The notes under the pieces: generated by a model | What the model was told of the DNA's origin: nothing | Seen by the model: only the letters and a program-made list of their open reading frames with translations | Database searches by the model: none | Translations under genes and position numbers: made by a program | Shown here: piece after piece, positions 9,781 through 19,165 of the stretch | Layout: every line of letters begins with the position of its first letter | Numbering within the stretch: position 1 is the first letter of the stretch | DNA from: Ophiothrix spiculata | Taxonomy: Eukaryota > Echinodermata > Ophiuroidea > Amphilepidida > Ophiotrichidae | Length of the DNA stretch: 29,562 nt | NCBI GenBank assembly: GCA_000969725.1 | Contig: JXSR01S035809.1 | Reading direction: 5' to 3' (one strand)

Positions 9781-10919
9781 GCCATCAAAGTTTTTATTTA
9801 CGCTTATGGTTATATGGCTCATTCCATTAAAAATGAAACTTTTTTGAGTTCGAGCAAAAAATCAGCTTTTTTATTCGACCACATAAGCACGTTTTTCAGC
9901 CATATTTGTTAATTGGTACAGGAATGGAGAAATACGCATCATAGCTTCGTACACTTGAACAATAATAACAATCGGACAAATCACAAACAGGCCAGGATTT
10001 CATTTTATTTATCCTGGCCGAAAGGGACTCGAACCCCAGACATCTCGCTTGCAGTGGTACGTGAGAAGTATTTTGCAATCAGAAATAATTGAAAAGTTTT
10101 TTTCAATCCGTGCATGAATGAGCACATGTTTTATTTCAAAAATGTCACAAACGTAACCAAACATTACCACACAAAACAATGCATTAAAAGAAATTCCGAC
10201 GATAGAATTTTCTAACTTAATATTTGTAAATATTACCCATCATCTGTGTAAAGCGCAATAAAAAGATCGCTAACGCGTCAGAGGATTTGTACTTTGAAGT
10301 CATTTGGAGCAAAAAACATTTCCGTGCGATGTCACAAACGTTACCGAACGTTACATGAACTTTCCTCAGGATTTTGGCAATTAACTTAATTCTAAAACAT
10401 CTACATGTCTTGACCCCACCAGTGAGCACTGTTATCTACATCAAACTCGATGATATTATATTTATGCTAGGTGTTGTAGCCATTTAAAAGTGAAAATTTT
10501 CAATTTTTCGGTCACAAACGTTACTTTTGATCACCCATATTTGAAAACAACAACAACAGGAAATGGCTTTTATATTTATATTATTTTTATTTTATACAAC
10601 AAAATGAGTTTTGACTTATAAATCTATAAACTTTTGTTCAAAAAATTGGCAACTTTTGGCGGTAGAATTGTCAATTGGAAAACTTTAATCAAAACAAGTG
10701 AATTTTCAGATACGACGTCCTTCTGGCAAGAAAATGCTCGGATCAATATTATGTTATAAAAAGTCGCCAATTGGCACTTTTTCGTACCGCTGTACAAATT
10801 TTAAAAATTGCAATTTAATGTAATTTGAAAATATTTCATACACAAAAATCATCACAATAAACAGATATTTTATAGATGAAATTTTCCCCTTCACTTTTAT
10901 CCTTTATAGTAGTTTCTGG
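9781..10919. other. Insertion-like region within family B copy 2
   Basis: This segment separates the two halves of family B copy 2 and has no counterpart in the other copies, so it is probably one or more inserted elements. It holds a truncated tRNA-like segment (9998-10060, minus) and three direct copies of TCACAAACGT(T/A)AC at 10145, 10332 and 10512. The same motif lies in the inverted ends of the MITE at 14775-14978. No coding sequence is recognised. Confidence 0.5.
9998..10060 (-). ncRNA. 3' half of a tRNA-like SINE head
   Basis: On the minus strand GTCTGGGGTTCGAGTCCC is a strong B box and T arm, followed by TTTCGGCCAGG, the 3' strand of an acceptor stem. The A-box half is missing or unrecognisable upstream. 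GGCCAGGA and TCCTGGCC flank a T-rich loop at 9992-10020, a short hairpin directly after the tRNA-like part. Confidence 0.5.
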
Positions 10920-11270
10920 AATGCACACAAATTTCCATCTTCATGTATATATGTGTCATGACTTCACCTTACGCAATTACGCATTTTCGAGATCTCGATT
11001 TCTGCCTGGGGATATTATCAGAACGTGCAATACCGAGTACTGTAACGTGATTTATATGTACCCGGTAAACCTGTAACATAGTCAAATAGGTTCTTACGTC
11101 ATTCCTGGAGACAAATTCATGCGTAACAATAAAAATATCTTCATGTAAGTGATTAGATTTACCCTTAAGTTATTAATTATATAGTCAATGTACTGAATTA
11201 TGATACCATTAAACCGTGCATAATAACATCCTAAGGTGTCTTAACCTTTGAAGTAGGTTTACCTTCGAGA
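10920..11270 (+). repeat. Repeat family B, copy 2 (right part)
   Basis: Landmarks shared with 20150-20330 and 26390-26700 are TATATGTGTCATGACTTCACC, ATTACGCA, ATCTCGATTTC, a TCCTGGAGACAAA block near 11104 and TGAATTATGATACCATTAA. The 66-codon frame here is a by-product of the repeat. Confidence 0.65.
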
Positions 11271-11423
11271 ATATTGATACCACTTCATGGTAACATGTGC
11301 ATCTCTCTGCGTAAAAATAAGAACGTAAAGGAAATAAGAATGCACATGTACATCAAACAATTATCGGAGTATACGGTCACATGGTTTAATATTACATCAC
11401 GAACTCATCTAGGTATACGATCA

Positions 11424-11455
11424 TACAGGGTGTCCCAGAAAGAATTAACTCCTAG
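11424..11455 (+). repeat. Solo transposon-type terminus TACAGGGTGTCCC
   Basis: TACAGGGTGTCCCAGAAAG resembles a terminus often seen at the ends of TA-inserting DNA transposons in invertebrates. No inverted partner is found downstream in the window. Two shorter inverted matches (CACCCTGTATA) lie inside the 2961-4083 element at 3839 and 3857. Confidence 0.4.
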
Positions 11456-11678
11456 CTTTGGAGGGTCATAACAGGTATCTCCGTTAACATCAAACAGCAG
11501 ATATAGTCGACAGATTAAGTTTTTGCTCGTTAATTGTGACAAAAGAAAAGAAAAAAGAATTCTTTAGGCTGATAGCCAAGGATAACCCAATAAAGCCTTT
11601 AATGAAGCTTATTTCCATTGGGGTCCTAGATCTTTCTTCAATATTCAGTTTTATGGACTGAAAACCAAATGCACATAA

Positions 11679-11758
11679 AGCGCCGGGCGCGGGACTCGAA
11701 CCCGGGACCTCATTGGTGCAAAGCGAGGGAAATACCGCTACACTAACCCGCTTCCCCA
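11679..11758 (-). ncRNA. tRNA-derived SINE head (minus strand)
   Basis: On the minus strand GGTTAGTGTAGCGGTA is an A-box-like block and CCCGGGTTCGAGTCCCG a strong B box and T arm, with CCTCG...TGAGG as a possible anticodon stem between them. The 3' end CCCGGCGC has no good 5' acceptor partner. This argues for a retroposed, decayed tRNA-derived sequence rather than a functional tRNA gene. The body to about 11456, on the same strand, may belong to the same SINE. The 118-codon frame across this region is a by-product. Confidence 0.6.
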
Positions 11759-11849
11759 TGAACATCAAATCACAGATTTCTGAAGGGATTTGATCGCTGT
11801 TTATCCAAACTTGTTCATCCAATAAAATACAAAAATGTCTATCCAATTG

Positions 11850-13004
11850 ATCTTCAAGTCTTTAATTTATTTTAATGCTAGAAGTGACTATTTACTATAT
11901 ACAGCAGTACTCTGGTCCTAGAGTTGATGACGTATTTTGACATACGGTCACGGTTGCCGGGGAAGTTTCCCCTACTCTTATTTTGAACGGCCGTAGCCTA
12001 GCCCGTGACGTTCTTTTACATCCGACAGTGTGTTAGGAACACTTCAGATGGGACCGACGACTTTACGTGCCAATGATAATAATGCTTTACTGCCATGCCA
12101 GGTAATTATTCCAATAATATAGCAAGACTAGACAAAACATACACATTCTCTTAACATGACCATTTAAAAGTTTGTGTCTCTTTTATTATCTTGTGCACGT
12201 AGATGCCCAATACCATATTAAATTTTGTTACAAGCTGTTCTACCTTGCAACCGCGTATGCCTATCCTGTTAGGCCCTAGATTGTAAATTCTCCGACATGT
12301 GTTTAAAATATGTTTAATAAACATTATCTTCCTGTCCTAGAAACTCTTGCTAAACGTCTTTAAGTTGAGTTTTGAAGGAAATAATATTATCTGTCTGGCA
12401 ATCAATAATGAAACTTGGACAGTACAGTAGCCCTTTACACCACATGTAACGCCATCGAGTATATCATCAAAACCATTGAGCCATATCACTTGATTTTCAT
12501 ACACAAAACAGTCTATGACCTGTATATACCGTAAACCGGGGTGACTTTGAACGCCGGGGTGACTTTGAACACTTTGAGATGGTCAAAATAATCAGCCATT
12601 ATCTAACTTATCCTTGATGATATAATTTGTATGAATAAATGATTGAAAAGGGGATACTATAAGCAATGTAGCATCTTAAAGACACTACCGTAGGTGTTGC
12701 CAGTTGTTTGTTTTAGCCTTAGAAATGTGTTGCCAAATTTATAGCAATTTTCATAGGTGGGAAAAATCTCAATGGTTACCATGGTAACACTTATCAAATG
12801 AAATTAAAATTAATATGGTTGTATCAGGAATATAATAGTTTACAATAATTACTGAAAATAAATTTTGTAAATTCCTTTCTTATTCTCTATATTGAGTATT
12901 CAATTCAGATGCAATGTTTTAAAAATGTAATTGAAAACCCGGAGGTCACATAGAATAATAATAGAACTGTTCCTTTTTAATCTTCTTTAACGTTTACTTT
13001 TCTC
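11850..13004. other. No gene recognised; small repeats only
   Basis: A GC-richer patch at about 11925-12080 includes GTCACGG...CCGTGAC and GGGGAAGTTTCCCC inverted repeats, but no open frame or known RNA. A short tandem repeat lies at 12537-12573. The rest is AT-rich. Confidence 0.4.
12537..12573 (+). repeat. 18-bp tandem repeat, two units
   Basis: CGGGGTGACTTTGAACGC is followed by CGGGGTGACTTTGAACAC. It is preceded by ACCGTAAAC, which makes the block look like a transposon terminus, but no partner end was found. Confidence 0.65.
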
Positions 13005-14016
13005 TAAATGCCCAACAGAATAATGTATAGCTCTGAAATGAACAACTCGCAGCTCGAGGGAAAGGATATGCTGACGTTACAAAGTTATCATAATACTACC
13101 TCAGCTAAAAGAAACCAATACTTAAATCCATAGGCTCTTTGGTAGACATGATGTGGGCAGGATGTATGCCTTTGATAATGCATCATTTCTGGCATATATA
13201 GATTTCAAGTACTTTACATTGGTAATAAAGCCATTTATAAATTAGTTTCGCTGTCAATTTAAAAAGTGTAGTAATGCAACTCTAGTTTTTCCAGTCGTAA
13301 TATTCAGATGTAATTTAGTTGTATACAACGAAACGCTTACGGTAAGAAAGGTAATGGCATCAACTCAGACATTTTATTAAAGTAAGGGTAAGTGAACTTT
13401 TACGGTGTCTAGCTTATTAGAAAATGTCAATAACAAACAGACCATGTAGGATTAACGGTATTTTGATGGTCTTTGCACAAAGACATTTGCAATGGCAACT
13501 GAAGATATCTGAACTTGGCAATGGGCGCAGTTATGCCCAAATATGCATCGTGTATTACCGAATGTGTGTTCATTCAACTCGAACCAGTCTAAAGCGTGGC
13601 AAACATTTTGCACTACAGGTAAAATATGTGATGGCTCACCCCGAAAGGGGGGGGGGGGGGGGACTTTGCATATGATATCAATTTTGATTTTATCATCTCA
13701 TCTGTTACAGGATTTTTTCTAAGCTTTAAAATGACACCTTACTTGTTGAAATTGATCAAGGCGATCACATTTTACAACAGAAAATGTGCTGGAAATTCTT
13801 ATTATATTCTTTTTTTTTGCTGCCTATTTTCATCATTTTCTCGAAAGGTGTTCTGTCGTAAAGTCCACCCTTTCGGGGTGGGTCATCACATATATGCAAG
13901 GAACGTTTAATATTTGCCGAAATATACTTTTTTCGGGATTAAACATTTGTATTCTTGTTTCAAAACATATGCAAAGTAATTTCAGGAAAATGGTTGGAAA
14001 TATGAATAAACCTATA
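13005..14016 (+). repeat. Repeat family A, copy 3
   Basis: Nearly identical to copy 1 from 13121 on, and collinear with copy 2 from 13005. It is interrupted by the 264-bp MITE at 13627-13890 and ends where the LINE fragment begins at about 14016. The short frames at 13424-13675 and 13786-14043 are by-products of the repeat and its insertion. Confidence 0.8.
13627..13890. mobile_element. 264-bp MITE with TA target duplication
   Basis: The inverted ends are TGTGATG(G/A)C(T/C)CACCCCGAAAGGG. Copy 1 of the host repeat has the uninterrupted site AAAATATATGCAAGG (about 899-913). Here it reads AAAA-TA-element-TA-TATGCAAGG, which defines the boundaries and a TA duplication (13625-13626 and 13891-13892). 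ATAT as a 4-bp duplication with slightly shorter ends fits equally well. The interior has a 16-G homopolymer next to the left end and no coding frame. It is likely a Tc1/mariner-type MITE. Confidence 0.88.
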
Positions 14017-14248
14017 AAGATCTTTCTCCATAGCTGCTTCTAAATTATGGAATGACTTACATTTAAATGTTAAGAAGTCTCCAACTCTTACAAATTTCAA
14101 ATCATCTTTATCGTTTGTTTTAAATTAGCTTTCTAATTTTGGTTTCTGTATGTTGTATTTTATTGTTTGACTGTATGTTTTGTCTTAGTTCATGCGCTTA
14201 GAGATTGTGATGTAAGGCGCTTTATAAGCATGGCAAATATTACTATTT
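14016..14248 (+). mobile_element. LINE 3' fragment (plus strand)
   Basis: A short ORF2 tail (14021-14128) is followed by an untranslated region ending GTAAGGCGCTTTATAAGC, a hallmark of L2/CR1-like 3' ends. ACCTAT flanks both sides (14010-14015 and 14249-14254) and may be the target duplication. The left junction coincides exactly with the point where family A copy 3 stops matching copy 1. Confidence 0.75.
14021..14128 (+). pseudogene. LINE ORF2 C-terminal tail, 35 residues
   Basis: The frame reads SFSIAASKLWNDL, then a short linker, SPTLTNFKSSLS and a TAG stop. The pattern (A)xxLWN(D/S)L followed by P(T)LxxFKxxL is the conserved extreme C-terminus of CR1/L2-group reverse transcriptase polyproteins. 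There is no start and everything upstream is missing, so this is a 5'-truncated dead copy. Unlike the other LINE remnants here, its reading frame is undamaged, suggesting a younger insertion. Confidence 0.7.
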
Positions 14249-14254
14249 ACCTAT

Positions 14255-15475
14255 TTAAAAAAAATCAATTCCTGAAGGGACAATGTCGGATATAAGACGA
14301 ATAGATCTAATCTAAATCCTCAGAATTCTGTATTCAGTATATTCTATGTTGTTAAGGCACACTTGTTCAAAATCAATTAGTGCTAGCCTGCTTCAATCAA
14401 CTTATATGCATTACCCCTAGGCTCTCAAATATATAAGACAGAAAAAGACAGTCAATTTCATGAATATGTCTCTCGATATTACATTTATGAACATCTATCA
14501 GTATAAACAGACACAAGATAAAGTGGACGTCAGATTGTCAATTCTTGGTTTATTACTCAGTAATGTTACATTGTCTTTAAATTTAAGTACTATAGAGTGA
14601 GTGACCTAGATCCTTCCAATAATTTTTAACTATAAATTTTTGCGTATTGATAGAACACGATTATAGTTATATAAACCTGAGCAGTTGTTTTCCAAGAATT
14701 AGTGAAATATTAAAAAATGCACTTCTTTACTAATTTTAAATTTGAAAGAGTGTTTCTAGTTTCGCATCTAAATATAGGGTCATTCCAATCTCAAATGTCA
14801 CAAACGTTACCAAAATGTTACACGATCCTGCCCTTGAATTTGAATGAGCTTGAGTTATCTTCAAGGGCTGCTGCATACTTCTGCATACTTAGAAGATATC
14901 CAAAGCTCATTCGAATTGAAGGCCATGAACATGTACATTTTGGTAACGTTTGTGATATTTGAGATTCGAATGACCCTATATCTTTGTGATTGCATTGTGT
15001 CTCACTAAATATAATAAAATGTCTTGAGTAGCTTAATTGAGCATTCAATTGGTATGTACATTTTAGATACAAACTTACAAACAAACTATATAGGATTTCG
15101 AAGACACTAGACATAGGCAAAGCACCGTCAAGAATGAAATTAATAAAATTGTCATTTTTGTGGGGATTTGTTCACTTCTTCTTGATTTTAATACAAGCTT
15201 TATAATAAAGCCTTTCATTTAAAGTGAAATTGAGGCTAGTTCCTCAAACATAAAAGTAAATGATCCAAATATGATAATAAATTAACCCAAGAAAGTATCC
15301 GTATTGCATTATTTATCTTAAATAATTAAAGGCTAAATAATGATATTACTATTAGTAATTATGATGAACGAATTGTTGAAATTGAATACTCGATAAAACA
15401 AACGAATAATTAGTTTCTGGCAAATTTATTTGATTGTCTGATCAAATTTGTGTAACTTGAACAAAAAATGATGCC
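14255..15475 (+). repeat. Family A-related segment, with insertions
   Basis: Roughly collinear with 6770-7168 and 7838-8031 (see there). It carries extra DNA from about 14600 to 15245 that those segments lack, including the palindromic MITE at 14775-14978. No gene is recognised. Confidence 0.45.
14775..14978. mobile_element. 204-bp palindromic MITE
   Basis: The ends are inverted copies for about 45 bp, starting TAGGGTCATTC(C/G)AATCTC and running on through TCACAAACGTTACC with only two mismatches. A TA (or TATA) flanks both sides (14773-14774 and 14979-14980). The interior is also partly palindromic (ATTTGAATGAGCTT against AAGCTCATTCGAAT). It has no coding capacity; the frames on both strands here simply read the palindrome. 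Confidence 0.85.
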
Positions 15476-15854
15476 AAAGCATTTTTACAACTAACAGATT
15501 TTTGTTTTTATTTTAAGAATATTTGTCACATACATTCTTACTACACACCAACAGTCAATATTAAAAGGCAATTTTTTATTTTTATTTTTGTCGTTTTCAT
15601 AATCTTCTATATCTAAATAAAATGATAGCGCCTTAAAAGATACTCGTGTATTATGTTGAGATGAACGATAATTCAACTGTACCCCGGGCAAAGAAACTTC
15701 AATGTAACGACGTTGTTATAATATGGTATACATAAGCTATAAAATTGCAGCAATGAATATATGTACTCCACAAAATATAAATGTGTAATCTTGATCTTTC
15801 TGACAATATGAGGCTTTAAACATCTTATGAATAAACTTCATTCCCAATATATAT
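15476..15854. other. No feature recognised
   Basis: AT-rich. A 66-codon minus-strand frame (15491-15691) has no recognisable domain. Confidence 0.4.
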
Positions 15855-15931
15855 TTCATTAAATTTATAGTAAATAAAGTTTCTAAGTACAGATCCAATT
15901 GTTTTAAAGATGGTACTCACATAGAAATATT

Positions 15932-16267
15932 TCACTTCCTTTCAGGAAGCTTGGTCACTCTGTTCTGCACTGTGGACTGGCAATCCGGTTTACTGGATGC
16001 TTTGGTGACGTCACAGCTGTGTTGCCGTTTGAGAATGAGTGAATCATAGATTTTATCTAACTTGTAGGCCCCCTCGTCCTTATTCATGGTGTTGTCTCCT
16101 TTTCCTCGGATCCAGATGGCCTCTTTAAGCCACCGGGTAGTTCTGTCCTTTTCTTGATCAATAACACTAGCCTCCTCCCACCCAACAATATGATTTGTAG
16201 CTGCTACGTGATCACTGATGGCCGATTTGTGGATTACAGAAGTTGAAGTCTTTCTTTGTGAGCGGGT
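15932..16267 (-). pseudogene. Penelope-like GIY-YIG endonuclease C-terminal part
   Basis: The minus-strand frame of about 111 codons ends in TGA at 15932-15934. In order it contains TRSQRKTS, KSAISDHVAATNHIVGW, TTRWLKEAIWIR, NKDEGAYKL and IYDSLI. This is the second half of the GIY-YIG endonuclease that Penelope-like elements carry after the reverse transcriptase, including the glutamate of KEAIWIR in the catalytic region. The GIY-YIG motif itself and all of the reverse transcriptase are missing because the copy is truncated at the junction near 16267. The frame that remains is undamaged. A basic C-terminal tail ends in LPERK. Confidence 0.85.
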
Positions 16268-16269
16268 AA

Positions 16270-16536
16270 ATGGATTGCAAACCTAAATTATGGAAGCGAT
16301 ATGTCGACGACATTCTTGAGATAATCAAAAAGGGCGAGTCGGAAAATTTAACGCAACATCTGAACCACATCGACCCATCAGGGAGTATCAAATTCACTTA
16401 TGAAGAAGAACAAGATGGGCGTATTCCGTTCTTAGACACAGTAATCATCAGGAAACCAGACGGGACAACAAAACTTTGTATTTATCGAAAAGCCACGCAT
16501 ACTAACCAATACCTTCACTTCAACTCTCATCATCCG
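16270..16536 (+). pseudogene. Penelope-like reverse transcriptase fragment
   Basis: Eighty-nine codons are readable before the Ns. The YVDDI motif at residues 11-15 holds the paired catalytic aspartates of a reverse transcriptase. It is followed by IKFTYEEEQDGRIPFLDTVI (about residues 40-59) and RKATHTNQYLHFNSHHP, which is diagnostic of the Penelope-like family. A TAA stop lies just before the ATG, so this is not a real start: the N-terminal half of the reverse transcriptase is missing at the inversion junction. The frame is otherwise open to the gap. Reading through the Ns is meaningless, because the tail after the gap is in another frame. Confidence 0.88.
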
Positions 16537-17241
16537 NNNNNNNNNNNNNNNNNNNNNNNNNNNNNNNNNNNNNNNNNNNNNNNNNNNNNNNNNNNNNNNN
16601 NNNNNNNNNNNNNNNNNNNNNNNNNNNNNNNNNNNNNNNNNNNNNNNNNNNNNNNNNNNNNNNNNNNNNNNNNNNNNNNNNNNNNNNNNNNNNNNNNNNN
16701 NNNNNNNNNNNNNNNNNNNNNNNNNNNNNNNNNNNNNNNNNNNNNNNNNNNNNNNNNNNNNNNNNNNNNNNNNNNNNNNNNNNNNNNNNNNNNNNNNNNN
16801 NNNNNNNNNNNNNNNNNNNNNNNNNNNNNNNNNNNNNNNNNNNNNNNNNNNNNNNNNNNNNNNNNNNNNNNNNNNNNNNNNNNNNNNNNNNNNNNNNNNN
16901 NNNNNNNNNNNNNNNNNNNNNNNNNNNNNNNNNNNNNNNNNNNNNNNNNNNNNNNNNNNNNNNNNNNNNNNNNNNNNNNNNNNNNNNNNNNNNNNNNNNN
17001 NNNNNNNNNNNNNNNNNNNNNNNNNNNNNNNNNNNNNNNNNNNNNNNNNNNNNNNNNNNNNNNNNNNNNNNNNNNNNNNNNNNNNNNNNNNNNNNNNNNN
17101 NNNNNNNNNNNNNNNNNNNNNNNNNNNNNNNNNNNNNNNNNNNNNNNNNNNNNNNNNNNNNNNNNNNNNNNNNNNNNNNNNNNNNNNNNNNNNNNNNNNN
17201 NNNNNNNNNNNNNNNNNNNNNNNNNNNNNNNNNNNNNNNNN
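16537..17241. other. Assembly gap (705 Ns)
   Basis: Unknown bases. From the flanking coding fragments the missing part should contain the reverse transcriptase thumb and the GIY-YIG endonuclease, about 235 codons, which fits the gap length. The frame before and after the gap differs by one base, so the N count is either an estimate or hides a frameshift. Long frames reported across the Ns are artefacts. Confidence 0.95.
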
Positions 17242-17242
17242 A

Positions 17243-17311
17243 GCATCCAGTAAACCGGATTGCCAGTCCACAGTGCAGAACAGAGTGACCAAGCTTCCTG
17301 AAAGGAAGTGA
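17243..17311 (+). pseudogene. Penelope-like ORF, last 22 codons
   Basis: After the gap the frame ASSKPDCQSTVQNRV continues to TKLPERK and a TGA stop at 17309-17311. The same residues end the minus-strand copy (stop at 15932), which shows that this is the C-terminus of the plus-strand copy. The 3' untranslated region to about 17375 also matches. Confidence 0.8.
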
Positions 17312-17423
17312 AATATTTCTATGTGAGTACCATCTTAAAAACAATTGGATCTGTACTTAGAAACTTTATTTACTATGAATTATGAACGATCCTGATGAAC
17401 CTATTTAACGATTCATTAAATTT

Positions 17424-17605
17424 GTCCCAAGGGGGATTAGAGGTACCAATGAATATGCCATTTCTTATTCTGTCTTTGCCGCATTTACGACTGTTTTTTT
17501 TTCTCTTTTTCTTTTCATGATTAATCAAATTCAAACAAAAATTGCCTGGAATGTTAGTCTAGCCAATGGATATCTATCTATGATTTCGTGGTCGAAGCTT
17601 CCACT
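17424..17605. other. No feature recognised
   Basis: Short stretch between the Penelope-like element and the next LINE tail, with a T-rich run near 17494-17517. Confidence 0.4.
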
Positions 17606-17840
17606 CTTGATTTGATTTGATTTGAGTTTATTCGTGCATATCATCAATAAAAACTACAAAAAACATACATTCTACATTGTTAAAAATTATAAAAAAATAT
17701 ACATAAATACAATAATAACTGGCACACACACAAATTGCTGGGATATGCATAGGATAACCATTTAAGACCTAAAAAGGGGTCCTTTGTCATCAAAAATACA
17801 TTGGACATCGTTAAACATAAAAATCTAACAATATAAAGAA
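17606..17840 (-). mobile_element. LINE 3' untranslated tail (minus strand)
   Basis: Read on the minus strand, the segment has AAAGGACCCCTTTTTAGGTC, GGTTATCCTATGCATATCCC and then GAATAAACTCAAATCAAATC, ending with repeated AAATC units. An AATAAA followed by a pentanucleotide repeat is a common terminus of CR1/L2-group LINEs. No coding tail is readable upstream, so the copy is severely 5'-truncated. Confidence 0.55.
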
Positions 17841-18023
17841 TATGAAATAAACATTAAAATACATGACATTGCACAATTAATTAATCAGAAAGTCAAAGTT
17901 TATTTGTGGAGAAGCAGATTCACTATGATCCCAGAGCAAAAAATGCAGAAAAGCACCCCACCCCTAATAAGAAAAGACAGCTCAATTTAATACAAATGCA
18001 GAAAAGACCCCCACCCCCACCAT
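17841..18023. other. C-rich imperfect duplication
   Basis: AAATGCAGAAAAGCACCCCACCCC near 17941 is echoed by AAATGCAGAAAAGACCCCCA near 17994. No gene is seen. Confidence 0.5.
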
Positions 18024-19085
18024 AAGACGATTCAATGGCCATCTCGATTTAAAGCAAAAGTACATTGATTGTTAACTGCAATTATTGAATTCAAATCAAA
18101 AATTGCAAAAATACATGCCTGATTTTTTTCTTCAATTTTTGATTTCAAGGCTAGTTTCCCATCACTAGTTCACGTTTTAACTCCAAACATGTTACAACTA
18201 GAATAAAGTTTCAATTTTCATTCAAAATTCCTTGAATTGTTGGTAACCTGTTGAAGTGCTTCTGTTTGAGAGATCCAACTTTCTTTGGAATCTCAAGGCC
18301 GAATTTAATTATCCATTCATCACCTTTGGCTACTCTAACGAAATACTGACATCTTTGTCAGGATGGCAGGATAACTCCAACACACTGCATGGACGACAGA
18401 ACAAAAAATGTAGGACAGATATGCACCAAAGTTCATGGACGTTAGGGGAAATCAGGTTAGGCCGTTAAGTTTAGTAATTCTTTAATTGAAAGATTGTTTT
18501 AAACCGAGAGAAAATATAAGTAATTTTATAGAAATGATGTCTAACACTTTCTACACATAAAACGAATCTCACTACATCTAACAATGTTTAGATAATAGCA
18601 AGATTACGAAACTTGGAGCACGTAGTAACTAGACTTTACACAAAAGCGTCAGCCTCAAAAGACATTTCACTTGTGACATTTCACGCTACATAGTGAACGT
18701 GACTATGACAATCATAAAAAATGAATGGTGATAGATGCTAAATATGGTGTGTAATGTCTGGCACAGCTGACTGATTATTGCCTGAAACTTTCACGGATAA
18801 TATCCTAAAGTGTCGTTAACTTACGGGAAGGTCTTCAAGCTATTAGAGCTAGTATTACATTATGATACGCCTATTTGAGAAAACATAAAACCAATTTTCA
18901 AATTATCAAAGTATAGACGATTTGATATCACTTTCTTTACTCTCCAGTAATTAAGATCTCAAAGCATTATCAATGTACCGTTTCTGGTTTTCTCGGTAGT
19001 GTCGGATGTATTTATGTTACATGGCCATCTTGTATGTGTCACGACTACACCCTTATTTAATTACGCAAAAATGATATAGATTTTA
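18024..19085 (+). repeat. Repeat family B, copy 3 (tandem unit 1)
   Basis: Nearly identical to 19166-20225, with the same landmarks in the same order and an offset of about 1.13-1.14 kb. The offset changes through small indels, including about 12 bp near 18290. By eye identity is above 90%. It has no terminal inverted repeats and no coding frame; the 70-codon frame at 18256-18468 is broken in unit 2. It ends near a 17-G run (19099-19115). Confidence 0.85.
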
Positions 19086-19165
19086 CCCTATTTAACCCTT
19101 AAAGAGCCGGGGGGGGGGGGGGGGGTCGGAACTTCCACTCTTTCGCTCTCTGTGTCTATTGGACC

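Larger units (their letters stand above)
15867..17411. mobile_element. Penelope-like element, two inverted pieces
   Basis: A minus-strand copy of the 3' end (15867-16267) abuts a plus-strand copy (about 16270 onward), whose centre is the Ns. Their outer ~133 bp (15868-16001 and 17242-17375) are inverted copies with one mismatch. TTCATTAAATTT at 15855-15866 and again at 17412-17423 may be a 12-bp target duplication around the whole unit, leaving about 36 bp unexplained at the right edge. Penelope-like elements are known for inverted, 5'-truncated partner copies and for target duplications of about this size. Confidence 0.75.

Noticed and set aside
11490..11846. 118-codon minus-strand frame as a gene
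   Set aside because: It reads through the tRNA-derived SINE head and its body, and B-box sequence accounts for part of the peptide.
11925..12080. Structured RNA gene in a GC-richer patch
   Set aside because: Short inverted repeats exist (GTCACGG/CCGTGAC and GGGGAA/TTCCCC), but there is no known fold, box elements or second copy in support.
16270..17344. Long open frames running through the Ns on both strands
   Set aside because: Unknown bases cannot contain stops, so the length is artificial. Only the 89 codons before the gap on the plus strand are real, and the post-gap coding tail is in a different frame.
19081..19115. Another piggyBac-type end (TTAACCCTTAAAGAGCC before the G run)
   Set aside because: It begins TTAACCC like the MITE, but the following bases differ and no partner end is found.
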